Shown: piece by piece, positions 1-11,427 of the stretch
Layout: each line of letters begins with the position of its first letter
Numbering within the stretch: the stretch's first letter is position 1
Assembly: GCA_009602735.1 (NCBI GenBank)
Contig: WELA01011897.1
Location: 105,176 to 169,175, forward strand
Length of the DNA stretch: 64,000 bases
Direction of reading: 5' to 3'
Source of the DNA: Mesotaenium endlicherianum
Taxonomy: Eukaryota > Streptophyta > Zygnematophyceae > Zygnematales > Mesotaeniaceae
Made by a program: the position numbers and the translations under genes
The notes under the pieces: model-generated
Database searches by the model: none
The model's input: the letters and a program-made list of their open reading frames with translations, nothing else
What the model was told of the DNA's origin: nothing

Positions 1-1503
1 CCTCTTACCAGGTGCTATGGGCCTTGTTGAACCGGATTCACTATGCATACCTGACAAACAAATAAAAGAGACCATCAGCAATATAGATCCCCAGAGAGTG
101 CACACTCTGGAGGATCTTGTTCAAACTGATGTCCAACATTTCTTCGCTACGTGAGGAGAACAATGCAAAAGTCAAAAGAATTCAATCCCTCCTATTCTAC
201 TGCATTGCATGATTGTAGGTAGAAGGCTAAGGGCATTTGTTGACGGAGGGGCGTCACACATAAGGACTTAGTTAAGCGGCTAAGGTTATCTACTGTCACC
301 CAAGGGAATAGAACAAATTTCCTTGGAGATGCCTCAAGTATCTCGGGAGGAATTATAACCAAGCCTATTGAGGTCCAGTTAGAGTCTGGCATTGCAATTC
401 TTACTGAAACGCTTACGTTTGAGGTACTCAACATTGTTTTGTATGATCTCGTGCTAGGGAGGTCCTGGTTGAATAGACATAAGGCCGAAGTGTGTTGGAG
501 CAGAAGTACACTTAAAGTGAGAAGAGCCACTGATGGGCCGACTAACTTGGCACTCACCAGTGCTCTTCCTCTTGTCCTGTATGGATGGCAAATAAAGGAA
601 AAGAAGAGGCTTCGAGGAGGGTGCAAGTTGCTGAATGCAATGGAGTTCATCGAAAGTTGGAATCAGAAGGAAGACAGAATGTTCAGTCTGCTGCTAAAAG
701 AGGTACCTCCTCAACCTAAAGAAGTGGTTGAGAAAAAGGTGAGTTCTCCGGAGCACCCTACTGCTGCAAAAATTGTTGCTCGTATCATGATGTTTTTAAC
801 ATGCCCCAGGGCCTGCCACCTAAGAGAGAGGTAGATTACAAGATTGATCAGGTGCTTGGAAGTCAGCCTTCTTAGGAGCGTACTTATGGCTTGTCCTATA
901 TGGAGAGGGAAGAGTTAAGAACACAAATTGAGGAACTACGGAAGAATGGGTACATATCTCCTAGTATGTCCCCTCATGGCGCACCTATCTTATTTGATGG
1001 CAGTATGCGAATGTGTGTGGAATACAGAGCCTTTAATAGAACCATGGTAAAGATTAAATATGCTTTACCTTCAACCAAGGACCTGCTTGATACACTGTCT
1101 AGAGCTAAAGTGTTCAGTACAATTGATCTTAAGAGTGGATATCATCAAATCAATATTGCTGTGGGGGATAAACACAAGATTGCTTTCCGCACCAGTATGG
1201 ACATTATGAGTTTAACGTAATACCTTTTGGACTAATGCCTCTGCCACCTTCATGATTGCTATAAATGACATTTTCAGATCTTACTTAGATAAGTTTGTGC
1301 AAGTCTTTTTGGATAATATGCTGATTTTCTCTAAAATGGATTCCGAAAATGTTGAACATCTTTGGATAGTGATGGACATTCTCAGAATTAACCAATTACA
1401 TGCTAAAATAAGCAAGTGTGATTTCTTTAAGGAGAGTATTGAATTCTTGGGTTATGTTGTCAGTAAAGCAGGCATCAGTGTGGAACCCAAGAAAGTCCAT
1501 ACC
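1..1503 (+). pseudogene. Ty3/gypsy pol remnant, copy A, left part (protease to RT)
   Basis: This is the left part of a decayed gypsy copy that aligns closely with the pol of elements B (from about 5620) and D (from about 50575). It begins inside the protease region and carries the protease-to-RT linker and most of the RT. Frameshifts and small deletions break it; for example the stretch after the protease active-site DGGA lacks bases present in B and D. The RT box reads FLDN instead of FLDD, so the catalytic site is damaged. It stops mid-RT at 1503, where the LTR of element F begins, and resumes at 27007. It is a dead copy and one of the oldest layers here. Confidence 0.9.
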
Positions 1504-2110
1504 AGTAACGTTTCTGCAAAACGTTCTAATTTTTGAGAATCTTTTCCTCCGTATTCAAGGAATATTTGATAATAGCGGGAAGAAAATATCTACAACCCGT
1601 AATCTTTGCTAAGTCCTTGAGAGCGAGAGAGAGAGAGAGAGAGATGGCGTAACTATAAAATTATCGCTTGTGAGAGTTGCACTCACAATGACTCTTGCAG
1701 GTATTTATACCTGCTCAACGTGAAGCACTTGAGTGCTTCGAGTCACCACCTAGGGCCCCGGTCAAGTCAACAAACATCAAATGGATGTGAGTCATTTGAC
1801 TGAATGCCCAAAATTATGTCGTGTGGCACTTTTGAGATTTTTGACGAATCGCGACGAATCGTAATGGATTGTTTTGCGCCGATTGGCGTAGTGGCGTCAT
1901 TTGAATAGACGTGATTGTTCATAGTCACATCTAAGCTTCTTTCAAAAAAGATATGACTAATTTGGTCATGTCTTCTCGATGTTTTGATAGACGTGACCGT
2001 TCGTCGTGCGCACATGCTTTCGTCATGACCGAGTATTTGTAATAATTACTTCGCCAATCGGTCAGGTGTGATCATCTCAAACGAAGGGTCGCGGGTTCGA
2101 ATCCATAGTG
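1504..2110 (-). repeat. Element F 3' LTR, distal piece
   Basis: This piece aligns along its length with 26005-26612 of the other F LTR, including a (GA)n run (about 1622-1644 versus 26121-26142). The LTR start is mutated here: AGTAACG where the other LTR has TGTACCG. Homology ends right after the B-box-like motif near 2104, where LTR-end sequence of element C begins. Confidence 0.85.
2065..2107 (+). other. tRNA-like relic inside the F LTR
   Basis: The segment ends with GGTTCGAATCC (2094-2104), an exact pol III B box / T-arm motif. It is preceded by a short stem-loop like an anticodon arm, clearer in the other LTR at 26573-26612 (TCG pairs with CGA around a 7-nt loop). The two LTR copies differ within the arm, and the acceptor stem and a good A box are missing. 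I read it as a tRNA or SINE fragment captured by the LTR, not a functional tRNA gene. Confidence 0.35.
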
Positions 2111-2246
2111 TCGTGCATTATGGGATCGGGCGCGTCTGATCTATATAAGCAACACACAAGTGGAATTGCAAGACTTGCTATGGTGAAAGTGAAAATGAAT
2201 ACGACCTTATAGCAAAAAGTAGGTCAGTTGTCAAATGTTTTAATTA
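2111..2246 (-). repeat. Element C LTR terminal fragment joined to a second LTR
   Basis: The sequence matches the other end of the C LTR (3254-3272 continuing at 12166-12280), including the segment with TCTATATAAGCAACACACAA. It abuts the LTR start at 2247 (AGGGAGCGTGTACTC), giving an LTR-end to LTR-start junction. Confidence 0.7.
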
Positions 2247-3272
2247 GGGAGCGTGTACTCTCCAGAGTGAGCACCTCAAGACTATAATCTGGTCGGAAAA
2301 CAACGAACAAAGTCTGGCCTAAGAGTTTACTGGAAGCACATCATGATCTTCAAGAGTAGTCCTTTGGCAAGGTTTAAGCTGTGACTTTGCTCACCACTTA
2401 TGAAATTCTTCTAGTGACTAGAAGCCAGCAGGGCTTGCTCTTCACAAGAGGGAGACTCCGTGGTCCTAAAAACACAAGAGGTAAAAGTGTAAGCTTTACT
2501 GATAACTTTGTGGCTCACAGCTGGCATAATTGACTTCTAAAAAGATGTCCTTCTAAGGGCATCTATATCTATATACTCCCTGCAAAACCGACGCTGAAGG
2601 CGGCGGATTCAATCTACACAGTCACAGTAGGAGGCTCTCCTAGGTCCACAAAAGTGGAGGCAAGGCAAGTACTAGCTCTCTTGTTGGCTACGCACAACAC
2701 ACACCAATTAAATATAGTGCAAGGAAGAGGATGCATGATCTCATTGGCGGAGCTAACCTCAATCAATGCTACTTAGATAATGCCTCAAAAGTAAATCTAA
2801 AACTTAAGTAAGCTTCCACTGGGAATGAGTGTTACAGTCACCAAGCTATAGCTCAAATGGTGTTCGTATACTATGCTAATGCATGCTAAGTGTACTTTAT
2901 CAAGCTCGCGGATTTGTACGCTAATGGCTAGAGGTCCTTGGAGTCGCGAAGAGCCAAAAATGTGACCTTTGGGCACATTGAGTCACGAAGTGGCCTTTGG
3001 TGAAAATCCGCCAGGGGCCGACAGGTGTCGCGGACTAGATCGCAAATATCTCGCTTGACACTTGACCAAATGGCGCGCAACCGTTGCCGTTCGGAAGGTG
3101 ACGCGACGCTCTACACTTTAGCAATTTGGGATGCTAGCAAAGGTCAACATATGAATGCATGAAGCGAGGTCAAAGTCGGCCATAGGTCGATAGCCGACGC
3201 ACGTGTGTCTCGGCTTGGGCGACGGTCCCGACCTAATGAGTCATGACAGCTGTCGTGCATTATGGGGTTGGG
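2247..3272 (-). repeat. Element C complete (3') LTR, first part
   Basis: The first about 560 bp match 19436-20001. The rest, to 3272, has no partner on the right side because the right LTR is truncated. Element B interrupts this LTR at 3272; it continues at 12166. The last five bases, TTGGG (3268-3272), are the target site duplicated by B. No gene is seen here. Confidence 0.75.
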
Positions 3273-3992
3273 TGTAATGAATCAGTATATTGGTTGATAT
3301 AATATTCATTTAAATAATAGAGTTAAATAAGTTCAGCCTGCTGAACTTTAGTTAATATCGAGTCTGTTGGACTTTATTAAATCGTCAATTTAATGACTCA
3401 GCCGAAAGCAGCAGGCTGAATTCAACTTAGGTCAGCTTGCTGACAAATTCTTTGACAGCCAGCTGACTTCTGTAGTCGGTCGCAGCGAATTGCCTAGATA
3501 TGCATCTAAGTGTGGTGTGCTAGATGAATGGCCAGATGACATCCTTAGGATGGATGGCGATTCGGGATGATGGGAGATGGCGGTGGATTTGGTTAACTGA
3601 GGTCCTACCAACGTGGTTAACTCCCGGGTAGGCGGTGCCATCGCACTGGCCGTTGAACAATAAACTCATTCCATGTACATATGCTAGGCATTGCTCTCGA
3701 GTTTGGCATTCGGAAACGAGGCCAACTCTCTCGTACAGCTTACTGGGAGAGATCTGAATCCAAGGCAAGAAGCCATTGATACGCACTGTCTTCTAACCTT
3801 GCTTATGTATGAGTTCACCGATTTGCATTATTGATGCTAGTTTACTCGCATTTGACTTACGAGTATTATTCACTGCTAGTGTGTTGTCCTTTGCCGTTTA
3901 ACCAGTTAACGAAAAATACCATAAAGATTACTTGCTGATATAAAGATCTTTATTGATTGTTAATCGCCTATTTGGTAAGTCGATTCGTTTCA
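3273..3992 (+). repeat. Element B 5' LTR
   Basis: The 720-bp LTR begins TGTAATGAATCAG and ends ATTCGTTTCA. It is the partner of 11441-12160. Its first 250 bp contain a series of short imperfect palindromes built on CAG/CTG (for example GTTCAGCCTGCTGAAC), also present in the D LTRs. Confidence 0.95.
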
Positions 3993-3993
3993 G

Positions 3994-4005
3994 TGGTATC
4001 GAAGC
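3994..4005 (+). other. Primer binding site, initiator tRNA-Met type
   Basis: TGGTATCGAAGC lies one base after the LTR. It resembles the usual plant TGGTATCAGAGC site complementary to the initiator Met tRNA 3' end, with two differences. Confidence 0.8.
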
Positions 4006-4026
4006 GTTTATCACAGTCTTCTTTGT

Positions 4027-5555
4027 ATGGTAAGGACAAGGTCTCAAACTAGCAACTCCCGAGACATGGAGAACCAGGATAACGAGAATGTCGAAAACCA
4101 GGCAGAAAGCCATGTAGCGAGAACCCGTACCTATTCGGAAGCAGTGGCAGATACTGCAGCTAGAGAGGCTCCAGATGAGGCAGCTGCTATTGCCGCAGTC
4201 GCAGCACAGCAAGCTGAGGAGGAGAGAGCCAGACTAGAAGTTGAACAATTAGCAAAGGCCACTGAAGATACAGAAAGGAGGGAAGGACAGCCAGCTGACG
4301 AGCACACGGTTGAAGAACTTATGGCATCAAGGGCAAATGTTCTGAACCCACCTCCTGCTGTAAAACTCAATGTACCCCTAGGTCAAATACGTGACCGACT
4401 GAATGCGGCAGGAATTGCTGCCGCAGGAGTGAGAGGGATTGTTGAGGACACTATTCAACGAGTAGATGCCAATGCCACCCCAAAGTGTAGACTTGGGAGC
4501 ATTGTTCGTTCAAATGCAGTCGCAAATGGCGACCATGTATCAGTCCCAACAGGAGGACAAAAGAATCATAATGCCTCTACTGCGGGACAGAGACCAACTG
4601 GGGTCTCAAACCACTAGTGGTGGTGGCCGAGGGCCTAGTAAGCCCAAGCCGAAACCTCCCCAGGAATATGATCTTGAGGGAAACAGAAAATATTACCTGA
4701 TCAAGTTTCTCGCAAATGTTGAGCAGTGGCTGGAGAACTACCCAGAACTACAAGATTACGAGAAGGTCAGGCACACCGGTGCGCTACTGAAAGGCAGTGC
4801 CGCAGACTGGTGGCTTTACTGGAAAGGAGAGCGTAAGGCTCNNNNNNNNNNNNNNNNNNNNNNNNNNNNNNNNNNNNNNNNNNNNNNNNNNNNNNNNNNN
4901 NNNNNNNNNNNNNNNNNNNNNNNNNNNNNNNNNNNNNNNNNNNNNNNNNNNNNNNNNNNNNNNNNNNNNNNNNNNNNNNNNNNNNNNNNNNNNNNNNNNN
5001 NNNNNNNNNNNNNNNNNNNNNNNNNNNNNNNNNNNNNNNNNNNNNNNNNNNNNNNNNNNNNNNNNNNNNNNNNNNNNNNNNNNNNNNNNNNNNNNNNNNN
5101 NNNNNNNNNNNNNNNNNNNNNNNNNNNNNNNNNNNNNNNNNNNNNNNNNNNNNNNNNNNNNNNNNNNNNNNNNNNNNNNNNNNNNNNNNNNNNNNNNNNN
5201 NNNNNNNNNNNNNNNNNNNNNNNNNNNNNNNNNNNNNNNNNNNNNNNNNNNNNNNNNNNNNNNNNNNNNNNNNNNNNNNNNNNNNNNNNNNNNNNNNNNN
5301 NNNNNNNNNNNNNNNNNNNNNNNNNNNNNNNNNNNNNNNNNNNNNNNNNNNNNNNNNNNNNNNNNNNNNNNNNNNNNNNNNNNNNNNNNNNNNNNNNNNN
5401 NNNNNNNNNNNNNNNNNNNNNNNNNNNNNNNNNNNNNNNNNNNNNNNTGCTACCATTGTCAGCAGTTGGGCCACTACAGAGAACAATGTCCAGTCAAGCA
5501 CCTTCCGAAGGTCGAGAGAAAAGACCAGCCTTTAAAAGACAGCAACAGTCAGTAA
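4027..5555 (+). pseudogene. Element B gag (frameshifted, gap)
   Basis: The start [13 protein letters not shown] matches D gag (49030). The Ala/Glu-rich N-terminal part is in frame to about 4472, where a 23-bp deletion relative to D shifts the frame; the capsid-like part continues in another frame from about 4466 until the N gap at 4842. After the gap only the distal half of the CCHC knuckle and the C-terminus remain, ending at TAA 5553-5555. The gag precursor would form the particle and bind RNA. The deletion makes this copy non-functional. Confidence 0.85.
4842..5447. other. Assembly gap (606 N)
   Basis: A run of N replaces the part of gag that in D covers about 49865-50400. Any reading frame drawn across it is meaningless. 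Confidence 1.
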
Positions 5556-5572
5556 TCCAGTCTACTGACTGT
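5531..5572 (+). promoter_or_regulatory. -1 ribosomal frameshift signal, gag-pol (element B)
   Basis: The signal has slippery TTTAAAA (5531-5537), a 7-nt spacer, then a perfect 10-bp stem ACAGTCAGTA/TACTGACTGT with an 8-nt loop (5545-5554, 5563-5572). It is identical in layout to element D at 50484-50525. Confidence 0.75.
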
Positions 5573-8500
5573 GAGGATGCTAGAGATAGTGAGTCGTCAC
5601 TAGCTGCCCTCGTAGCAGGTATTATGGGTCCTGCTGAACTGGATTCACTATGCATGCCTGACAACCAGATAAAGGAGACCATCAGCAATATAGACGTCCA
5701 GAGAGTGCACACTCTGGATGCTCTTGTTCCACCTGATGTCCAACATTTCTTTGCTACGTCAGGAGAACAATGCGAAAGTCAGGAAAAGACAGTCCCCCCT
5801 ATCCTACTGCATTGCATGATTGCAGGTAGGAAGGTGAGGGCATTTGTTGACGGAGGGGCGTCACATACTTTTATCCACAAGGACTTAGTTAAGCGGCTAA
5901 GGCTGCCTACTGTCACCCAAGGGAATAGAAAAATATTCCTTGGAGATGCCTCAAGTATCCCGGGAGGAGTTATAACCAAGCCTATTGAGGTCCAGTTAGG
6001 TTCTGGCATTGCAGTTCTAACTGAAACGCTTACATTTGAGGTACTCAACACTGGCTTTTATGATCTCGTGCTAGGCAGGTCCTGGCTTAATAGACATCAA
6101 ACTGAAGTGTGTTGGAGCAGAGGTACAGTTAAAGTGAGAGGAGCCAGTGATGGGCAAACTAACTTGGCACCCACCAGTGCTCTTCATCTTGTCTTGTGTG
6201 GATGGCAAATGAAGGAAAAGAAGAGGCTTCCAGAAGGATACAAGTTGCTGAATGCAATGGAGTTCGTCAAAAGCTGGAACCAGAAGGAAGACAGAATGTT
6301 CTGTCTGCTGCTAAAAGAGGTACCTCCTCAACCTGAAGAAGAGGTTGAGAAAAAGGTAAGCCCTCCGGAGCACCCTACTGCTGCAAAAATTGTTGCTCAG
6401 TACACGGATGTATTGAATATGCCTCCAGGACTACCCCCTAAACGGGAAGTAAATCATAGGATTGATTTATCACCTGGTAGTCAGCCACCCTGGCAACGCA
6501 CTTATGGCTTGTCTTATGTGGAGAGCGAGGAGTTGAAAACACAGATTGCAGAGCTTGAGGAAAATGGTTATATTTCTCCCAGTATATCACCTTACGGCGC
6601 ACCCATCCTATTTGTTAAGAAAAAGGATGGTAGTATGCGGATATGTGTGGATTACAGAGCTCTGAACAGAATTACGGTAAAGAACAAGTATGCCTTACCC
6701 AGAATCGAGGACTTGCTTGATATCCTAGCTGGTGCTAAGGTGTTCAGTAAGATAGATCTCAAGAGCGGTTATCATCAAATCAGAATTGCTGAAGGGGATG
6801 AACACAAGACTGCCTTCCGCACACGCTATGGACACTATGAGTTCAACGTGATGCCATTTGGACTGACTAATGCTCCTGCTACCTTCATAGATGCTATGAT
6901 TGACATTTTCAGACCTTATTTGGATAAGTTTGTGCAAGTTTTCCTGGATGATATCTTAATTTTCTCTAAAGATGAAGCTCAGCACACTGAACACTTAAAG
7001 ACTGTCCTGGACACTCTGAGGAAGAATCACTTATATGCTAAAATGAGCAAGTGTGATTTCTTTAAGGAAAGTATTGAATTCTTAGGCCACGTTGTCAGTA
7101 AAGAGGGCATCAGTGTGGATCCTAAGAAAGTCCAGACCATAAGGGACTGGCCAGTACCACAGTCTGTCTCTGAAGTTAGATCCTTCCTCGGGTTGGCTAA
7201 CTACTATAGGAAATTTATTGAGAACTATTCCACAAAGGCCAGTAAACTGACTGACCTTACTAAGAAAGACATAGGGTTTGTGTGGGGGGAAGAGCAGCAG
7301 GCTACCTTCCAAACCCTTAAAGAGGCCATTTGTTCTGCCCCAGTGCTAGTCGTGTATGACCCCAGCAAACCCGTGCAGGTGGTCACTGATGCCTCTGACT
7401 TTGCCATGGGTGCTATTTTGTTGCAGACCGCTGACAAGACCACAAAGGATGGTAAGGTACGGCAGGAGTGGCACCCTGTGTTGTACGAGTCCATGAAATT
7501 TAATCCAGCAGAGATTAATTACTCAGTGCATGATAAGGAGCTGCTAGCTATCATTCATGTGCTCAAACAGTGGAGAGCATACTTACATGGTAAAGCCTTT
7601 AAGGTGATTACAGATCATCTAGCTCTGACCCACTTTCAGAAGAAGTCCAAGCTGTCGAGGAGGGAGAACCGCTGGAGCCAGATGCTGGAGCAGTTCCAAG
7701 TCCAGATCGACTACAAACCAGGGAAGTTGAATCCTGCTGATGCACTCTCTAGAAGACCTGACTTGCAAGAAAGGAACTTTAGTCAGCATGCTGTAGATAA
7801 AGTCCTGTGTGCACTCACTTCACTAAAGGTGAAAAAGTCCTTCCTTGAACAACTTAGGAAAGCCTACCTTTTTGACCCAACATTTGAGCCCAGCCCCACT
7901 ACTGGTATGTGTCGTGCTACTGCACTCGGATATAAGCTCAAGGGAGGGGTCTGGGTGACTGAAACCACTTCAGGCAGGCTGAAGCTGGTCATTCCTAATA
8001 ACTTGGAAATAAGGTCTCTCTTACTCAGTCAAGCGCATGACAGTCTCCTGGGTGGACATTTAGGGCAGGCCAAAACTGTTGGCAAACTGGCAAAACATTA
8101 TCATTGGGAGGGGTTACCCCGGGAGGTCTTGAAATATGTCAAAACCTGTGACCAGTGTCAGAGAAATAAGTCTCGGCACACACCACCCGGAGGTCTCTTG
8201 CAACCACTGCCCATCCCAGCTGGACGCTGGGAAACTATATCCATGGTCTGGGTGGTCTCACAACCAAGAACTGCCAATGGGCATGATTCAATACTGGTAG
8301 TCGTGGATAAACTGACAAAAATGGTCATTGTCATCCCCACAACTGTCAAAGTGACTGCACACGAAACAGCGAGACAGTTCTACAACCATGTAGTATGCCA
8401 ACATGGGCTTCCTTCTAATATCGTCTCAGACAGAGACTCAAAATTCACCTCTAAGTTCTGGAGAGCTTTAATGGGGTTAATGGGAGTCAAACAGCTGCTC

Positions 8501-9367
8501 AGCACAGCAAACCACCCTCAGACTGATGGGCAGACTGAAAGAACTAACCGAGTTCTGCAGGAGGTGCTGAGAGCATATATTAACCAAAAACAAGATAATT
8601 GGGATGACCTGTTGCCTCAAATTCAGTTTGCGGTCAAGAGTGCGGTGCACNCAGTTTGCGGTCAAGAGTGCGGTGCACATATCAACGGGCAAAACTCCTT
8701 TTGAACTCAGCCTGGGTAGAGTCCCTAAGTCTCCTTTAAAGGTACTGGGGGAGTCTTTAACTGACCCTGAAGGGATTGACAACCCGGTCTCCCTCCAGTT
8801 AACTCAGGAGTTTGCTGACACCCTGTCAGAAGTCCAACAAAACCTGCACAAAGCCCAAGAAAACCAACAAAAATACGCTAATCAACACCGTCGGCAGCTG
8901 ACATTTTCTAAGGGCGATTTAGTCAAACTGCATTCTCAGCACCTGTACCTCCCTGGTGTGGTCAAGAAAAAGCTTGGCCCTGTCTGGGTCGGTCCATATT
9001 CGGTGGTTCGTCGTATCGGTCAAAATGCTTACAAACTGAACATGTCAGCGGACTATAGGGCCACCCGGTCTTTAATATCTCCTTCCTGGAACCCTACATT
9101 ATAGGTGATACACTGTTCACAGGTCGATTACCTGTCCAACCGGGACCGGTCCCCGCTGTCCGGGACGGCGATCCTGAGGTATATGAGGTCGATGAGATTT
9201 TAGACGCTCGCTCGGTCCGTCGATCGTCTAAATATGTCATGAAGTACCTCATCCGATGGAAGGGTTACGATGCCTCTGGGGACACTTGGGAATTTAAAGA
9301 CCAGCTGACCAATGCCAAAGGGGCGTTGAAACGGTTCCACCTTCGGGCGGCTGGGGCACCGCCCTAA
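5556..9367 (+). pseudogene. Element B pol (protease, RT, RNase H, integrase, chromodomain)
   Basis: Long open stretches match D pol. Visible are protease [12 protein letters not shown] with FLDDILIFS, RNase H ([11 protein letters not shown]), the integrase HHCC knuckle, and SDRDSKF and [13 protein letters not shown] of the integrase core. The first integrase Asp is changed: ISMVWVV, where D has ISMDWVV. At 8651 a single N is flanked by two identical 27-bp copies (8624-8650, 8652-8678), which shifts the frame and is probably an assembly artefact. A further frameshift near 9060 separates the chromodomain (about 9170-9365). The integrase is therefore inactive in this copy. Confidence 0.9.
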
Positions 9368-9476
9368 CTGTCCCGTCAGTAGACATGGGAAGGTGACAGG
9401 AGGTCCTGTCTCCATATAAGTGGAGGGGGATGTGACAGTTAGTGACAGTTGTGACAGGCAGCCCACCTTTAAAATT

Positions 9477-9488
9477 AAGTTGGAGGGA
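9477..9488 (+). other. Extra copy of the polypurine tract between pol and aORF (B)
   Basis: AAGTTGGAGGGA is identical to the 3' PPT next to the LTR (11428-11439). Comparable extra copies occur in A and D. Confidence 0.6.
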
Positions 9489-9658
9489 GTGGTATTCTCT
9501 GATCACCATATTACACACTCAACCTGCGGTCACATTCACTTGCTCTCTAACTCAAATTTCCCTTATATTCACTCACACCAGGTACTCCACACTAGGAACT
9601 CTCCCGATCGCGTTCCTCTTCATCAAGGGCACTCAGTAGCGGCAAAATATTATGACTT

Positions 9659-9690
9659 CACTAACTGCATTGTGTTTATGACTGAGCAGG
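9659..9690 (+). promoter_or_regulatory. Candidate 3' splice site before the accessory ORF (B)
   Basis: CACTAAC (9659-9665) is followed about 23 bases later by GCAG/G and then ATG (9691). The same layout (CTAAC, about 22-24 nt, AG, ATG) is found in A and D. Confidence 0.45.
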
Positions 9691-11355
9691 ATGACTCAAA
9701 AGTCGGAACTTAAGAGGAAGAGAAGGGCGGAAGAGGTACATGCAGAATACTTGCAATTCCGTGGAGACATCGAATCATCCTCCATCTCCGCTCGAGAATC
9801 ACAACGACTCCAATAACAGCGGGAGGCACAAAAGAAGAAGGAGGAGGAGGAACAGGCCAGACTGAGGCAGGAAGAACTGGACAGAAAAGCTGCAGAGGAG
9901 GCCAAGAAAGCAGAGGAGGAGAGGCAAGCTGAGGAGAAGCGGAAGCAGCAGGCTGAAGAAGAAGAACAGAGGAGAATCAGCAGCTACCGCTACACAATGC
10001 TGGGCAAGGGCTTTGATCTACTGGAGGAGGCCTTCAAGTATGCCCAGAGAAGTCGCAGTGAGTCGCAGAAGGAAATCCTCCAGAGGGAAGGGGAGACATT
10101 CGAAAACTTTGACAAGTACATAGAGGTCAGCACGGGGCTCCTCCTCTACCATGATAACGCCAGGATGGTAGGATATACGGTCAGAGAGGCCAAGGCAATG
10201 GCCCAGGTGAACGAAGCAGGGGCAGTCTCGATTCCTGGTATCTGGGGGGAAGATAGGGTCATCGGGATGATCCCCATGGACGCGGACAGCTTCAAGGACT
10301 CAACATCCCATAACAGGTTCAAGGCCATGTATAATGAGGTGGAGAGAAGGAGCTGGGAATTCTTAGCCAGGGAAACCAATCAGCTGGACTTTGCAGGGCA
10401 CTGGTACCCTTGTACTCTTAAAAGGACAAACCCTGCCTTCTTCCAAAAGCCCATCGATTGGCGGTGGATGACCATCAACATGAGGGACTAGCAGAATGAC
10501 AGGGCGACGGATGAGGATTTCCTGACAGACCTAAAGGGGAACATAGTATTGCCCCCTCACATTGCGGCTTGGGACCCAAGATTGGATGGAGTCAGAGACT
10601 GCATGAGCCAAGAGATGCAGGGGGACAGAAGCAAGGCCCAAGAGTCATTCTCAAAAGGGAAGCACGCTTATGCAAAATGGGCAAGTAAGCAGGGGGAAAA
10701 GGACCTCTATGCGGTCCGGACTCAGCAGCCCCCACCAGCACCCAAAAGGGGAAGGTCTGTAGGATATTCTTTTTCTCGGGAAGAGCTGGAGCAGCTGACA
10801 GAAGAGACCCCAGAAGTCTCAGGAACCCGGGGACGGCGAGGAGGAGGAGTCAGAGGAAGACGAGGAAGAAGGCGAGGAGGAGGACACTAGCCCCGCCGTG
10901 ATCTTGACACCTGCCACATCCCCTGTAAGGGAGAAGACGGGGTTGGCCATGCAACAACTTGCTGAAGAGGAGAATATCACTTGGCTGGGAATTGCCAGAG
11001 GACAGAGCCCATCTGCAGGCACGGAGACCCAGTCAGACGGGGCAGACAGGAGGGCTGCTCGGGAGATAGCCAGAGGCCTGCCAGCATCTCCCTCGCAGAG
11101 AGGGTATGTACTCTTGGCTCATGTCATGCAACATCCTTCTGGTTGCTGGTATACGTACCTGTCAGTTTGAGGGCTGCCCAGGAGAAGGTTGCCTCCCTTC
11201 AGTTTCAGACTGTGCAGGAGGAAACAGCCCAGTTACTGCGTTCTCCGCCGGGTCCATACACAGAACCTCCCTCTCTGACAGGCTTCAGAAAACCCCAAGA
11301 TAGGAGGAGGTCTGGCTCCCCTGAGTATAGGGCCTCAGGGACATCTCCCTCCTAA
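9691..11355 (+). pseudogene. Element B accessory ORF (broken), homologue of D aORF
   Basis: The ORF starts at the ATG shared with A and D (MTQKSEL). An N-terminal Lys/Glu/Ala-rich coiled-coil-like stretch is followed by the conserved central domain (open 9997-10488). That domain includes RSWEFLARETNQLDF, HWYPCTLKR and DWRWMT, then a stop at 10489-10491 just after that motif. The frame reopens to about 10887 (PPHIAAWDPRL) and has further frameshifts in the Arg/Gly- and Ser/Pro-rich tail. It matches D aORF over its whole length. I do not recognise the family; it is a gypsy-encoded accessory protein of unknown role. Confidence 0.8.
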
Positions 11356-11427
11356 TGGCAGTAGGCTGGGGACGGAAGGGACAGCACGCTGTTATTAGTG
11401 TTAGTGTTATCGAGGCGACAACATGAT

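Noticed and set aside
2065-2107. Functional tRNA gene
   Set aside because: No acceptor stem pairing or convincing A box, and the two LTR copies differ within the arm.
4767-5501. Minus-strand and second plus-strand frames over the N gap
   Set aside because: They are open only because N codons cannot be stops.
4466-8704. One open frame of 1412 codons across element B
   Set aside because: It runs through 606 N and starts at an internal Met in a frame created by a 23-bp deletion. It is not a real single protein; gag and pol are listed separately.
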